From Branchiostoma floridae (Eukaryota > Chordata > Leptocardii > Amphioxiformes > Branchiostomatidae), in NCBI RefSeq assembly GCF_000003815.2, contig NC_049987.1:15531086-15595085 (forward strand): DNA of 64,000 bases, given 5' to 3'. Positions within the stretch are counted from its first letter, which is position 1. Each line of letters starts with the position of its first letter. The notes under the pieces were generated by a model that saw nothing but the letters and a program-made list of their open reading frames with translations, was not told the DNA's origin and did no database searches. Positions 1 to 13,667 of the stretch are shown here, piece after piece. The position numbers and the translations under genes are program-made.

Positions 1-201
1 TATTCAAACTTACGGAGAAACATGGCAATGGAATGAAACGTACAGATGCCTTTTATCATCACTTAAAACATTAAGATTCCCGGTGCTGTCTCATGGCCTC
101 CCTTGAGATTTTTCCTGTTAGCACTGGAGGAAAAAGTACCTTGTCAGTAATGATTAATAATTCATTAATTACCGTAACATTAACGTGCTCTTGTCACACA
201 G

Positions 202-385
202 AACATGATGGAGGGGTGTGCCTACATCGGGGTCGGCTTTAATGGTCGCGGAGACTACAGCAGCACGTCCAGAAGGAAAACAGTCGTGCAGAGGAACTGT
301 AACAACGAGGGCTCGTGAGTATCAAGGATACGCTCTATCGTATATCAACACTTTGATATATTCTAATATGTCTATTCTAAAAGTA

Positions 386-445
<60 letters not shown>

Positions 446-3400
446 ACAGCAAACATATACCACGTGCCTTTCGGTAATGTTGATCCTACAAGCAGATCCT
501 ACAATAGCATAAGGTGCCAGCTGTCAAATGCTGTATCAAAAGCTGCCAGAGGAGTGAAGCCGGCATTGGAGTGTGTTTGGCAGATGACGTCCTTTGGGCC
601 AGCTGTACTCCTTAGCCAGTTTTGATACTATGTTAGGCTACTGGTAAATCTGCCTGGATATTACATGCTGCTGCATTTTATATAATTTTCATTACAAGAC
701 TGCATTAGGCTATGACAATGTAATAAAAGTATTGTTCACTGTGTACCACAGGTACCACGATGAGGACGTACCGGACAGCATGAACGTTCACGGCATCTTT
801 GACACGGATGTCGGCTCCGAGGTCTATGAGTCCAAACAGGCTTACCGTCATTCCCTCCAGATGAAAGCCGGAATGTCATTTTCCGGATATGGCTTCCAGG
901 TTTGGTTGCACGTTGCTGTTGTATTTTCATTGAATTTTAGTTTTGTCTACCAGGCTCCAGTTTTATTCCGGACCTACAGATTACTTTCGAAAACCTTAAT
1001 AGTTGTTAAAAGATCAAAGTATTTCCATTTATGATATGATAAATGATGATGGGTTTCAAGTTTGGTAACACCGTTTTTTACTGAAGAATTTTAGTTTTGT
1101 GTGACAGGCTCTAGTTTATGTATGAATTGGTATTTGTAAGTATGATATATCAAATGATATATTTGTATATTTATATTCTATAGAATTCTGAAATTGGGAA
1201 GCAAAATTCTGGAACCTAAGCCGGTATTCAGGAGAGTCTATTGGCTTTACATTGGAGACATCTAATTACAACCCATATATTCAAAATCTAATATGTCATA
1301 ATTCATTTAATTGATATATTATCAAAAAAGGTTCTTCAGAATTATATTGTTGAAATATTCAGTTGCTTGAGTAACTGCTAGTTGGCGTACCTTTTTACCT
1401 TGATGTCTTACCTTTATAACTTTTTTCCTGACCGTTCATGAATCCTATTTCTGCACAGGCTGCCGTTGAGGCAGCATATGGGAAGGAGTCATCATCCCAG
1501 AAGCAGTCCTTCATGTCTCTTATTCAGTGTAACGTGATCAGGTGAGTTTGCTTTCATATGACATTGTGTACTCCTACAGTTATTGCAATGACGGATGAAC
1601 AGTGGCTTAAAATCATCACCAAATAAACAACCAAGTGAGCGAAGCAAACTACATAAGCCATTGGTCAGTCGATTTCCATCTTGCTTTACCCCACCAAGCG
1701 AGGGAAAAGCAAGTCTTTAAATTATAATAACGTTATCATCCTATAGCCAATAAAAAAAAACTACATTCCGTCCCTGCAATTCTGCATTATGCTCGATCAT
1801 ATATGTATGACCTTCAGGGCTATACGATACTATGATTATAGATAACCCAATTAAGTAATGATTACTCAAGCAACTGGATATGATTTTGGAAACGGTCAGA
1901 CATTTCAAATAAATTCCTTATCTTCCGTCAGTGACACTGACGTTTTAGATAACAACCTTTATCTGTGAATAGTTTTATCAGGTTGGGATGTTAACTAGTG
2001 TGAAAAAAAAACAATGGCAAAACGAGTCTCTTTATCTTTTGTCAATAACACTGACGAAACATAACAAATGTTGTCTGAAACGTTAACGTCTGACCGTTTC
2101 CAAAATATGCAGTTGTTTGAGTATTTTCTAGTTGGCGTATCTTTTTTACCTTGATGTCTAACCTTCATAGAAGGGTTATAAGTAACCTTTGTTGATGAGA
2201 AAATTTGACTCATTGTGCCATACATTTCACCTTTAGGTATGAAATCTTTCTGGATGAGATCACGCCGGATACCCTGAGTCTGCCCTTCCTGCGAGACTTC
2301 TTGTCTCTTCCGAAAAATTTCATCGTGGGGCAGGCAAAGCTTCGTAAGTTTTAATCATTATTGATTTTCTTATATCATATCAAGAATATCTTACATATTT
2401 AAGACATCAATATATTTTTCTCAATTCAGAATCAGTCACAAACATAAGCAAAAACTTTTCTCTTAGACAATCATTTGTTGTATACAGAACGGTTCATCAT
2501 CCGCTATGGAACTCATTTCATCAAGTCGGCAAAGTTTGGCGGTTCCTTCAGGCTGTTTAAGACTCAAGAAGCCTCCAAGAGTGAAAGTCTCGAGGATTTC
2601 TCCATCCAGGCCCAGGCTTCTTATAATTCTCTTTTCTTCAACGCCGGTGGTCACTTTGGAATGGGAATGTCTAGTGGATCCGCGTATGACAAACATTTCT
2701 TTTACTCTTGTGATGGTGGGGATACTGTAATATAATATAATATAATATAACACAATGTAATATCCATACATAGTGTCGGTTTTTTCTGTCACAACCAGTG
2801 AAAGATCCCTTTGGTGAGCTAACTTTGCTCGAAAGTGGTTTCATTTTCACTTTAAATGTTATGCAAAATAAGGGGTATTTTTTCTTTAATTTTATGAGGT
2901 CTACCTCTAAGTTGCAGTGAACAGTTGTAACTTTTCGCTTATTTTTCAATTACCTGTTGTACGAAAAACTAACCGATGTCCCTCATAATTCTTGACCAGA
3001 GGAACAAACGTTCCATGAAGCAAGATCGCTGTAAATCTTATCAGCCTTGTGAAAAACGAATCTCTTGTGAATATTAAACAATCAAACGTCTGTAATCTTA
3101 CAGGCAGTCTTCCAAGACTTCCAACACCCACGTGACAGTAGAAGGAGGCGACCAGGAAGTTGCATCCATCGTAGCTGACTTCTACTCCACCGGCTTCAAA
3201 GACACCTTCACCGAGTGGCTGAAGTCCATCCCTACATACCCCAAACCCATCGAGATGTTCATGGGCACCATGTCGGAGCTGTTGGACATGAACTACAAAC
3301 TTCTCTTCCCTTTTGACATCAGTGATGCTGCAGACGGCTGCTTCAGTGAAAAGTGAGCTTTGTTACACATCATTCCGATTTGAATAACTTAAAATATGTG

Positions 3401-6400
3401 CTGCGGCATTAACTCCATAAACAAAGATAAAAGTAATATTATCTTTGTACTGAAAATCCTAACATCTTTTATGGTACTTTGGCCTAATGGCCTGAATGTT
3501 GGACAGTGGATTGTAGGGAAGAATTTGGCAATAGAATCTTCTAAGTTATTTTGTAAGGTTCTTACAAGATTCGAGTGTTCTAACTTGTATTAACTTCCAT
3601 ATTCTGCAAACAAATCCACAGCCTGAAGACCGAAGACACCACAGGAAGAAAGTACTATGAGGTGAAGAAGCTGGTGAACAACAGCAAAGGAGTGATGGAA
3701 GCTGTAACTGAGAAACGGTAATTCTGACATTTGTAGAAGATGATTAATCGTGAAGCTAGTTGGGATGCACTGTAATTTGAAGATCTATCTTGAATTGGCA
3801 ACAATATGATATTGATAATAGATTTTTAAAAATAGGTCTGATTTAGGTGTGTGGCAAAGCCATGATTATACGAAGTCAGCAAATATCTTAGTGATTTCTC
3901 AGGTCAGGATTGATCCTAAATTTTGAATCTGCACAGATATTGTGACTTCACGTCAGTGGACAAGTTTCAAGAAGGACTGGACAAGAAACGACTCGCACTG
4001 GAAAGAGCAATCGTTATGTACATGGAAGAGGTATGGTGCATACCATTTTGTTCAATGTTCCATCTCTGGTTAGAATGTATTCATTATGAGATACCCATCA
4101 CCAATGTCTGGAGAATAACTAGTACTACTACGGTTAATGCTGTTTAGAACTACAGACAGGAACGAAAGAGTTGACATCTGATTTGTAGACGATAAAATCA
4201 GTTTTTACCGTTATCCGTAGGTATGTGACACTGTACTTTCTATTTTTTCCCGTTCCACTGGAACCAATTATGATATCCGTGCCTGTCTTTTAAGAAACAT
4301 AGTTTACCAGTTTGGCACAAAGCTGACACAAAAAAATGATCCAAAATAGTATCCATTGTAATCCAAATTCCAAGGGCTGTTACACACTCACTCACTATCC
4401 GGTCAAACAAAAAAAATTGTCTAACCCACGTCCAGTCAAAATGGCATACGCACTTGTAAATGGCATACATGCTTGCATGCATGAATATGAATAATTTGAT
4501 TTCTGTATTCCAGAATATTTTTAACAGTGGCGATCAGACAAAATGTTACATTGGATGCAGTCTAACTTAGAACAGTCATCAGGCCCTGATTTAAAAATAG
4601 GCATTGAAAGCCACTGTGTGGTGACGTCACTGTCAGTGTTAAGGGTCGAGGGGTCACTCTCTTCCAAAATGGCGTGATTGTAAAATCACAGTGTGTGAAT
4701 AAAGCTAACTTTGAATCGAGTTGCATCTTATATTAGTCTCTCATCAGCACCTTCCTTATCAATGTTGGCGGAAGGATTTTGTTGACAGGGATCCCATTGA
4801 CGCAGCTCAGAGGAACGACACTTGACACGCTTCTTGGTCCTAATAACTTGCCAAGTTGCATTCCTTGTAAACATATGGGAATAATTAGTGTATGAAACCT
4901 TTTCATGAACTCACTGCGTATTCAGAACTCTGATGACTGATCCGGCTTTTTTTCTCCACAGGGACCAGTGCCCACCACGGATTTCCGCCTAACGGGGGGC
5001 AAACCTGGATGTACGACTGAAGAGTTGAAGGTGAAGGGGGGCGCTTCAGGAACTACCTACCCAACATGGCTGGAACTCATCAATGGGGACACTTATAAGG
5101 TAGGGGGCAACGGCGAAAGCACCGAATGAGCGAAACGTAGTGTTTCATCATTCCTACAAGTGTGAATTATTTGTCAGTTATCAACGCATGGCTCACTTCT
5201 TTTTGATTTAGAACTGGAGGTTTGTGAATAGTCCACATAGCCTGGTGTGTTTTTCCCTAACAAATACAACTGTGGTAACCAGAATAACTTGAAGGTTTTC
5301 ATATCACTATCATAACTTTGCTGTTTTAATTGCAGATCATCTTTGATATTCCTGAAAACATCAACGACGACATTACAAAGAACACAGAGGCCTTCCTGGT
5401 TTATGCCAGGGGAAAGTAAGAACCTAAACATTCCTTACAGAGCTCATCAACAATGTACATACTAATCTACGGGTGGATACCCGGGTACGATGTACCAGTA
5501 CATCATTTTTCTTGTTGGAACGGTACGAAAAAAAAACAGCCCTCAAAATAAATAGACCGGTTTTGGACCAAGTAGGAAATGAATAGATTATATTGGCAGG
5601 GGTTTACAAGTTTTGGCGCTTACAGATTCAGAAAAAATAACAAGAGGCAAGTAGAGTAGAGTTTAAAGCCAATTCGACTAAGTTTCTACAGTCAAACTTA
5701 TAGAGTGTGGATTTTAAAACGCCAATAGCAGTCGAATACTCCGCCAAATATATTCTTTTGTAGAAACTTGGACTATTGTTTCTAGTATCAACCATTCACA
5801 AGTTTTCACGATTAGGTCGGTCCAGGTTCAGGTCCGGACCTGGACCTGGTCCTCTGGACCTAAACTGTACCTGTACCTGAATTTTCTGAACCGGTATCTT
5901 TACCCTAAACGTATCTGATACCTTTGTGGTGAATTGCTAAACTATTTGATTTTCAAATAGTTATTGGTGCAACAACCCACAAAACTGATTTTTTTATCAA
6001 CAGATGGAATTGTCACACTGCCGGATCACCAATGCACATGTACAACAGCCGTAACAATGGCGGGAGTGGCGATACCAACAACAAGAAGGTAAGTCCAGCC
6101 AGACAACGTGTTCATTATCTAACTGACAACACGTTTAGGAATTTAAAGGTTGCTGGCCACGGTAACGTGCACTATAAATTGCGTGACCAGTGACATCTTT
6201 GTTTTCCACTATGTGACCCCAATAGAACAAGTCATGACCTATTTCATGGACCATGAGTGTAAATGTTAGGGCTATACTGGATGTTTTGTGACTATCAAAC
6301 CCACGTGTAGTACGCCGATGCCTTGTATAATTTTGACTCTGAGCTGCGTAATGCTCTATTTCGAGTTATTTACAATGGTGGAGGATGTAACGTTACATGT

Positions 6401-7203
6401 ACATTTATCAGAACATGTGTTTAACAAACTTCTATTTACAAACACAGGTCTCCTGCTTTGGTTTTGTGATGACATACGATGAAGCATCCGGAACGTTTGA
6501 TGTCACGCCTCAAGACCAAGAAGCATCCAAACAGGTACTTCACCAATTTCACTGTTTATAGGTATTCATTGGTTTAGTCATTCGTTGACTTTTTTACTCG
6601 TTTACTCGAGTATCTTACAAGTGATAATGTTTACTGAAAGCACAGTGTCAGATGAACTGTAATTTTTTAAAGAAAAATGTACTTAATCAAATACCCAACT
6701 GTCCAGCAAAATGCTTCTGCGATGCCATGAAAAGATAACACGTGATTCAATGAGCAGTGGATCATAAGTTGCAGAAAGTTTATGGCTTGCCCCCCGTCTC
6801 TGATAAAGAATGACCACATGTAAAAATTATGGCTTCTTTTGCTTTTGCTCAAATGCTAGATAAAAGTTTTCATAAACTCTCATGCATAAAGATTCTTTTG
6901 TTCTTGCAAGTTGAGGCCAGTTTTGTGCTGAAAACTTACATGTAGTTTACCTTTTCTTCGTAACGATTTCTACTAGAGACTGATGAACATTCAAGCCAGC
7001 AATATTAACTGTACCGCACCATTCTTATTGTCTTTCCGTATACTACGCAAAGTTCTGGTTGGATGAAATCCTCTGATTTGCTAAAATTTGATTGTCCTGC
7101 CCTTGTCTTCACAGGTTTTGGGAAACTTGCCACGCAACTACGCAAACTTGGATGTTGCCAGAGCTGAGTATGTCAGCCCGTTAGAGCACTCCAAGGCGAA
7201 GGG
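202..7203 (+). CDS. MACPF (perforin-like) protein, copy A, 13 exons, open at both ends
   Basis: Thirteen exons with GT-AG junctions keep one frame: 202-314, 752-899, 1459-1541, 2237-2343, 2488-2683, 3104-3352, 3622-3717, 3937-4030, 4962-5099, 5336-5415, 6004-6088, 6448-6534 and 7115-7203. The first exon reads NMMEGCAYIGVGFNGRGDYS, the usual start of a MACPF domain, and exon 5 has the signature YGTHFIKSAKFGG. MACPF proteins oligomerise on membranes and form pores (family knowledge). The exon 5 donor (gtatga, 2684) was chosen because it keeps the phase and is conserved in copy B. Every exon has the same length as its partner in copy B, and no frame break is seen. The N-terminal exons would lie left of position 1. 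After exon 13 no continuation is found: copy B places its FAMeT-like exon next, but here homology ends at about 7590. Failure to splice exon 13 gives a stop directly (codon at 7205). Function is inferred from the domain. Confidence 0.85.
393..442. repeat. CA dinucleotide microsatellite
   Basis: About 25 CA units in copy A intron 1. Confidence 0.95.
481..645. mobile_element. Degraded member of the foldback MITE family
   Basis: In copy A intron 1, motifs aagcagatc, gcataag, gtatcaaaagctgcca and ggccagctgtactcctta match the arms of the elements at 25591, 36114 and 55232. The inverted symmetry is still visible. Confidence 0.55.
1855..2175. repeat. Dispersed repeat, inverted pair in copy A intron 3
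   Basis: caactggatatgattttgga and the inverse tccaaaatatgcagttg bracket sequences like gtcagtgacactgacg. Single copies are at 19506-19620 (SPG7 intron) and 29155-29290. A related stretch (ctagttggcgtacctttt) is at 1378. Confidence 0.6.
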
Positions 7204-7589
7204 GTAAGTTTGATAGCCTGGAATGTATCCTATTATAACCCAGGTTCACTCCTACGATCACTTCTCACACTGCGTAAACAGCAAGCGTGGCAATACCAAA
7301 TCTTGTTAGGCGTTAAACGTTGTCATTGTTCAGGCAATTCTTTTCCTTTTGCCAATGGCAAAGAAAGAAAGATACTACATGTATTAGCATATGTAAGTCT
7401 TGCAAAACTATGATAGTGCATATTCTACACAATGTACTTCTTGTTGGTTTTTACGCTTTATACTTTATACTTAGTTTATACTTAGTTCTGGTGTGATTCT
7501 CTGCCTTTCTTCCCATTTTTCGGAACACTGAAATAATGAAGTCATTGTTGATGGTTCATTCAGAATGTGTTTTCCTGATAAGCTAGCTA

Positions 7590-8692
7590 GCACAGTTGAT
7601 TTTTTTCCCAATGTGATAGCACTGTGAAATCTAGCTTAAATTATAGCTCTTGCAGCCCCGAACAAAATGCCGTTTTCGGATTTAAAATCGGATGAACATA
7701 AGTCTAGAAATTAAATTTTGAAGTAATTAATTTGGGTATTTTTGTGGAAAACCTTAATCATTAGTTCAATGGGGCCAAAATGGCACCGGAGGGACCTGTA
7801 ATTAGTGTAAATCAATACACTACACACACACTATATGCATCATTAGCATAGATTTATTTTCTTAACACAAACAGACATTCAAGTTGATGTAACTGTATAA
7901 CAGAATCCAGCACGTAGACAGTCTAGAATTAGTAAATGATTATGTTAATTATTGAAATTAGTATGTCTGCATACTAATTAGGTAAATATCACATACTATT
8001 CAAGTATCCTTTACACATCCAGGCTACATTTCTCTCTTAATTAAGGTTACCCCAGGGCAGACATCTGTCACTGCAAGGTCAATAAAGTGCCAGTTGCAAT
8101 TAAATTCTTATGTAATGACTGATTTGCATATTTGCATATTAATTAGACAAAACCTTCAAACTGGATAGACATCATCTACATACACAATTTCTTTTATGCT
8201 CATCTCTACAGAGCCACTGAACTAGCAGCTATCACAATATAGCTAACAAATAGATGATCTCAGGTATTTTATTTTAGTAGATAATTAGTGTTATAATGTT
8301 TTGCATATCAATCATGTAAATAACAATAATATACATAATTCAATCTCGGTATCCTATTCACTGCAGCTTTCATAACTAAGATACTGCTCTACATTCTAAA
8401 GAAAAGGTTATATACAATTGGCAGCTGACACAGCATGGGTGACAAAAGAAATTTTTCTTTTAAATATTGGAAATTAACTAATTTGCATATTAATTAGGTA
8501 AATAATATTCTTGATAAAACACATCCCCTTAAGTACAAGAGTGGCATTTCTTTGCATCCTTTCTTAATTGGAATCTATGACAGTGAGACCAGCAAGTATT
8601 AGTTATCATACTGATTCTTGTTTTGTAAGTAATTAGCATATCTGCATATTAATTATTCCAATAATTAATATAATAAATCATAATCTTATTAA
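7590..8692. repeat. AT-rich stretch with recurring tgcatattaattag motif
   Basis: Starts where homology of copy A to copy B ends. The motif occurs at about 7969, 8132, 8483 and 8641, mostly followed by gtaaat or similar. No exon is visible. It may be a repeat element that replaced the rest of copy A. Confidence 0.5.
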
Positions 8693-9706
8693 TTAATTCA
8701 TGGCTTTGAGTCTCTGCTCAACCTCCTCTTGAGTTTTCCATTCATCGCCTTCTTGTCTTACTGCTTCACAAACCTTGGATTTCTCCTGGGATACCCTTCT
8801 TAACTTTCTTTCCTTCTCATCTTGTTTCTGCCTTAGCAGTTCGAGGCGGTGCTGCTCTCATTCTTTCTGTTTCTTTATGCATCCTGGAGCAATTTTTTGA
8901 GCTTTTTGTCCTCTTCAGACAGTTTTCTCAACCAGTCTACTGTGTGGTTTGTGGAGGGTAGAAGCAGTGATTCGGTGTGTAAGGTCTTTGCAGATGACTT
9001 CTAAGTCCTCAATCTTTGCCATCATCTCTGATTTAAGTGTATCTTGATGTTTCAGTTTTTCTTCACAGATTGAGATCTTCTTTCTTTCTGCCTTCTCCCT
9101 TTTGTTGAAGTACCTTACATTCCACCTGCTCAGTTTTTCTGTTGCGTCTTGTAACTTTTTTGATTGAGATTCGAAAGCATTCTCTAATTCCTTGATGTAC
9201 TTTTCCAGCTCACCATCATTGTTGTTCATCAGTTTCATTTTTTCTTCTGTGTCCTCAGTGATCTTATTGCATTCTTGTACAGCTGACGTGTATTCACTAA
9301 TCAATGTCTCCAGCTCTGTTTGCACACTCTGCATATTGTTCTTCCATTCTTCTGCACTACAAAGCTTCCTCTTCAAATGTTTGTTGGCCATTCCTGCTTG
9401 TTCCAGATGCTTTGCAAGTTTCTTCTTTCTCTGTGTCCATGGAGCTCGAGACTGTGGAGTTTGGCTTTGCTTTGGGGAATTGAAAGTCTGATCTAAGTAA
9501 GATTTCAGTTCCTGGTGTTTTTCTTCCTTTAGCAATTTCTTCCATTTCCCTGCTAAGCGTGAAATACTGCTCCAGAGTACTTTAGTTTCCACCCTACTGT
9601 CAATGGATGTGAATGTGTCCTTGAGCAGTTCCATCTTCTCTCCCACCTTGAGTCGTTTGTGTTGTCCACAGAACTCTAGGATATCTCCATTTGTGGCCAT
9701 GGTGCC
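8693..9706 (-). pseudogene. Coiled-coil protein gene with decayed 3' end
   Basis: A 261-residue frame (9700 down to 8915) starts MATNGDILEFCGQHKRL and is rich in Lys/Glu heptads from about residue 90 on, typical of a coiled coil. The start has a good context (gcaccATGG) and sits six bases after a splice-acceptor-like ttttacatag. Past the stop, coiled-coil sequence continues in other frames: DWLRKLSEEDKKLKKLLQDA, then EQHRLELLRQKQDEKERKL to a stop at 8693-8695. That implies at least two frame breaks and one internal stop. I do not recognise the family. It could be a decaying host gene or the first ORF of a transposon. The GC-rich stretch at 10140-10640 could hold its promoter and first exon. 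Confidence 0.5.
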
Positions 9707-10139
9707 TATGTAAAATTACCAAAAATAATTAGCAAGATATAATATACAAGATAATAAAACAAAGAAAACACTGAATGATAGTACAAAAATTCACAACTGA
9801 ATTATTCCTTTACCTAAATAGATGTACATGATTGTGTAGAAAGTGTTTTAATTCTTTTATATTGTTGTGAAATTGAATAACAATTTTCAACACCAGAGAA
9901 AAAAGAAACTTGCAAATCATTGTCTCACCTGTCCAATTCCTTCCCTCTGTGTCACTTGTATGGTTTGAAGAAGTACAGAGAAGAAGAAGAAGATAGAAGT
10001 CCACTAGTCACAACAGGTTCTCTGGCATCATAACTGAGAAGAAATGTAAAGTTATAATCAAATGGCTTACCAAAAGATATCAGACAGGATTCTGAAAACT
10101 AAATCCCATCTAGCCTCATAGTACGTAAGCACTTAACTT

Positions 10140-10640
10140 AATTCTCTATGCAAGAAACGTGTGAGGAGCCAGTGAATAATACTGCGTTCGCCACGCCCCC
10201 CTCCCACGCCCCGCGGCGCGGCTTCCCGCCAAAGAACAGCACTGAAAATAGCGATTTCCGCCGTGTATATACCAAAGTAAATGTTATAAATCTGGTATCA
10301 AAATAAAGCTAAGAACATGTTCTATCGTATTTCCGGTGCCGCAAATAGATAATCTAATTCTATCGGGGGAAAAATCGTGGTCAAAGTTTTTAAAATAGTC
10401 ATAAATAGACTTACCTTGGACGTAGAAATTTGCGGCACACACCAAAATACTCCCCACAGTCTCTATAATGCATTCATGAAGTTTCCATGGACCATAATCC
10501 TCGGAATATCCGGCGGAAACGGGGTCAAAGTGTGGAACGCATTTTTGCGTTCGGCGGAAATGGTGCCCGCCGCGGGCGTAGCTCGCCGGCCGGGTGGCCT
10601 GCCCGTTAATCACGCTCTAACTCAACATCGGTAACTTGTT
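10140..10640. other. GC-rich stretch, no gene seen
   Basis: Contains cgccccgcggcgcgg and many CpG. It could be the promoter region of the minus-strand coiled-coil gene. Open frames in it show no codon pattern. Confidence 0.3.
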
Positions 10641-10898
10641 TTTAAAAGAAATTTAGTACACATAGAGATAAGATATTGATTGAAAAGCACAAGTAATTTG
10701 GTGATTGTCAGTATTAAATTTGTTTTTATAGAATTTTTTTAGTTGGCCGATCGCGGCCCGTAACGCGTGGGAGTCATTTTCCGCGCGGCATATAGGGGGC
10801 AATTGCGCTCGCTAGCTAAGGGCTGTTTCCCCTGGTCTTCTCCTTTCCCTTGGTATAGCGCTATGCACTTAACTCCACTGTAATACGAGAACTGTGTG

Positions 10899-11400
10899 AT
10901 ACCAGGCTATTGAAGTTTAGCCTGGATACCATACCCCAACCTCAAAAATGTCTTACGATAGAATAATGATCGATACTTCACACTTTTATTCCGTAAACCT
11001 GGTCTGCCGGCAACCGGAGGGGTCCCTCTCGGTGTTGTCACGATTAGGTCGCGGGGTGGTTGTACGAGCGGGTCCCTGGTTCATTTTAACTCAGACTTAA
11101 ATTGAACCAGGGTCCCGGCCGGGCCTCAAAATACCCCGGCAGCCGCGAGGTGTCCCACAGGGCAACGCAGGGGTCACGCCCGAAAGTGCCAAAAAACAGC
11201 CCGTGAATTGCCCGGCAGGGCCCCTTTTTCGAATTGTGACCTAAGCCTTAGCCGGGCCGGCAGTTCAACTTCAAGTTATTGAAGTTTAGCCTGGTTACCA
11301 AACCCCATCCCGATCTCAAAGTATCGATCATTATTCTATCGTAAGACATTTTTGAGGTTGGGGTATGGTATCCAGGCTAAACTTCAATAGCCTGGTATCC
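10899..11400. mobile_element. Foldback element with GC-rich core
   Basis: The arms at 10899-10977 (accaggctattgaagtttag ... atcgatac) and 11322-11400 (gtatcgat ... cttcaatagcctggt) are inverted copies of about 77 bases. The core (10985-11270) is a GC-rich repeat related to 25290-25530 and 31480-31600. Confidence 0.75.
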
Positions 11401-11412
11401 AGCCGTAATATA

Positions 11413-11489
11413 GCTCCCGAGTCTCTTCTCTCCTCTTCGCAATTTTCGCAATTACAATAATTGCGAAGAGGAGAGAAGAGACTCGGGAC
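11413..11489. repeat. Perfect-looking hairpin
   Basis: cccgagtctcttctctcctc and its inverse gaggagagaagagactcggg flank a short AT-rich loop. It is adjacent to, but outside, the foldback element at 10899-11400. Confidence 0.75.
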
Positions 11490-12310
11490 CAAGTACAAAA
11501 AGAAATGGCCAGCAAAAGTGTATTGTGAGTGTGTGAGCCAAAAAAAAGACGAAAAAAAAATTAATTGATTGGAAATATTATGGGATTGGTTTCAATTACA
11601 GAGCTCGGTGAAAACTCTACAGGCAAAAAAAGACAGGCTTTTGACAGAAAGTTTGAGAAACAGACTTATGTGAAGCAGACTGGTCCGGGTATCACCCCTA
11701 AGCCGACCAGCGGAGAATGGATACCAAGCCAACATGCCGCCAGACGCCCAATACACACACACGAAGTGACAAACATGACAAACACACACTTGTAGCGCAT
11801 TTGTAGTTCCGCTTTTGCAGACTACGTGTGAAATCCTGACGGCTTTTATGGCCCGGACGCGTGAAGCCGTGACTTTTTAATGAACTGCAGTTCTTTTATA
11901 GCTAAGCCGGGCTGTAAAACGTGCTGATTATAAACAAATGTGAAGCTAAAAACCGCACTGATGTCTTTTGATAATTTCTGAATAACACAGAAAATACAAA
12001 CAGTTACAAAATCATAGAATAAAATAGAAAATACTAGCCTCTACCATGCTCTACATGTCGCTGAAAAATAGCAGAGATTGGCCAAAATCGGCAGATAAAA
12101 TGAGTTTATAGGTGACTTGGGCTATGTTATTTTAGTATTTTAGCCAAAGTCTACTTCTACATGTATGTTTTCCAGCGCCCTATGGAGCCTGATAGAGGCT
12201 AAAAAAGTACAAATCTTTTACTACTAAAGAGATGAACGCACCTGCGTGTGGTCTAATAATTAGCAGAAGCGGTGCCGTGCTATAGTCCGGTTTGTTTTGT
12301 ATGTACACAG

Positions 12311-12690
12311 CCACATCTGGAGAACCAAGGACTCACGCGCAAGTTACAGTATCCTAACAATTACTCAGACCGGCCCATACAAAGCCAACTCTCCACCTAG
12401 AACTCTGTACGCTGCAAAACCTAACGTCAGTGTGCGCGAGTGAAGATCAAAAATGGCGAGATTTAGGCTGTAGGATACACTGACACATTTGGAGACCCAA
12501 GGGCTCACGCGCAACAGTATCCTAACAAATACTTTACACCAAGGAGGATATAACCTCCTTATATTGTTATAATACTTATAAACCTCCTTATAATACTCAG
12601 ACTGGCCCTTTGCAAAGCCAACTCTCTACCTACAAAATCTAACGTCAATGAGCGCGAGTGAAGCTCAAAAATGGCGAGATTTAGGCTTAT
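12311..12690 (+). repeat. Imperfect tandem duplication
   Basis: Blocks at 12311-12472 and 12492-12686 share ctcacgcgcaa, agtatcctaaca, aaagccaactct, gcgcgagtgaag and tcaaaaatggcgagatttag. The second copy carries a 50-base insertion with cctcctta repeats. Confidence 0.75.
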
Positions 12691-13667
12691 TTGTTGGATA
12701 CGACAGGGTTTGGGGCTGTTGTTGACGCGTAGCTTGCCGAGCTGTCAGCTCGCAACATCGCCCGCCATGTCAACGAGGTGAGGGGACAAGCACGGCATGG
12801 CCTGGAGACGGCGATTCGGGACAAAAATTCAAATCTAGTAGAAAGAATCACGCACCCAGGGTAACCAAACCAAGATCCACCACACACAAGCGATGAATTT
12901 GAAGTAAAATACACATATTCATAGTGATTTTCCTAGCAAAGCCATCGTGCTTTCTTATATAATCAACGAGTGGTTTAGGAAAAGGAAGGAAAGAGTGGGA
13001 CAATAACACGCATCCCAACACGCGCTCTTACCCAGTCAGCGGTTAAATCCAAGCCAGATGTGCTCCAAAATCACAGAAAACGCGCGATCTCTGCTCCCAC
13101 AAACGAAGTCGTCGCCACCCTCTACATCAAGACAGCGTCTCGCAACCTTCACTTCCCCACGATATCCACGTAGAACGGCGCATGGAAGGTATAAAACCGC
13201 GAACTCCTGTGTAGAACCCAGCAGAACGATCCGGTCGTCCGTTGTGTGTGGTGTGGTACGATCTGAGCCTGCAGGGGTTCGTGTAGTGTTTCAGTGCCGG
13301 TGGAATATTCAATCGCGGCGGCTTTTCACATGCTGATTGGGCCATTTGTTTATCCAGCTGCCATATAAGGACGCTGGGGTCGGGACCGGGACTAGGGAGG
13401 CACGCAGGACCAAGTACTAGTAAAAGCTCATGTTCCAAGGAGACTTGATAAAAGCCTTTATGATTAAAAGCTCATTGGTTCAACTACTGAAAAAGAATCG
13501 AATGCTAAAAAAATTATAACCAGGTAAATAAAATAAAATCAACTAAAAAGAAAAATGCCTCCGCCAACATAACTTCTTCGAGTTTCTCACTGATTATGCG
13601 CAATAAGTTCTTATTTGAATACACTATATCAATAATTGTTGACCATCTTCTCAATCTGTAAATTGGT
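12691..13667. other. CpG-containing stretch without a recognised gene
   Basis: A frame at 12690-12865 reads RNIARHVNEVRGQARHGLET, which looks protein-like but has an upstream stop and no clear splice sites. Nothing else is recognised up to the gap. Confidence 0.25.

Noticed and set aside
218..625. 135-residue frame over copy A exon 1 and the CA repeat
   Set aside because: Wrong frame for the exon, and the His/Thr run is translated microsatellite.
7210..7413. 67-residue frame after copy A exon 13 as a C-terminal extension
   Set aside because: It is in a different frame; retaining the intron gives an immediate stop at 7205.
12690..12914. Protein-like stretch RNIARHVNEVRGQARHGLET
   Set aside because: In-frame stop close upstream, no convincing splice sites, no family recognised.
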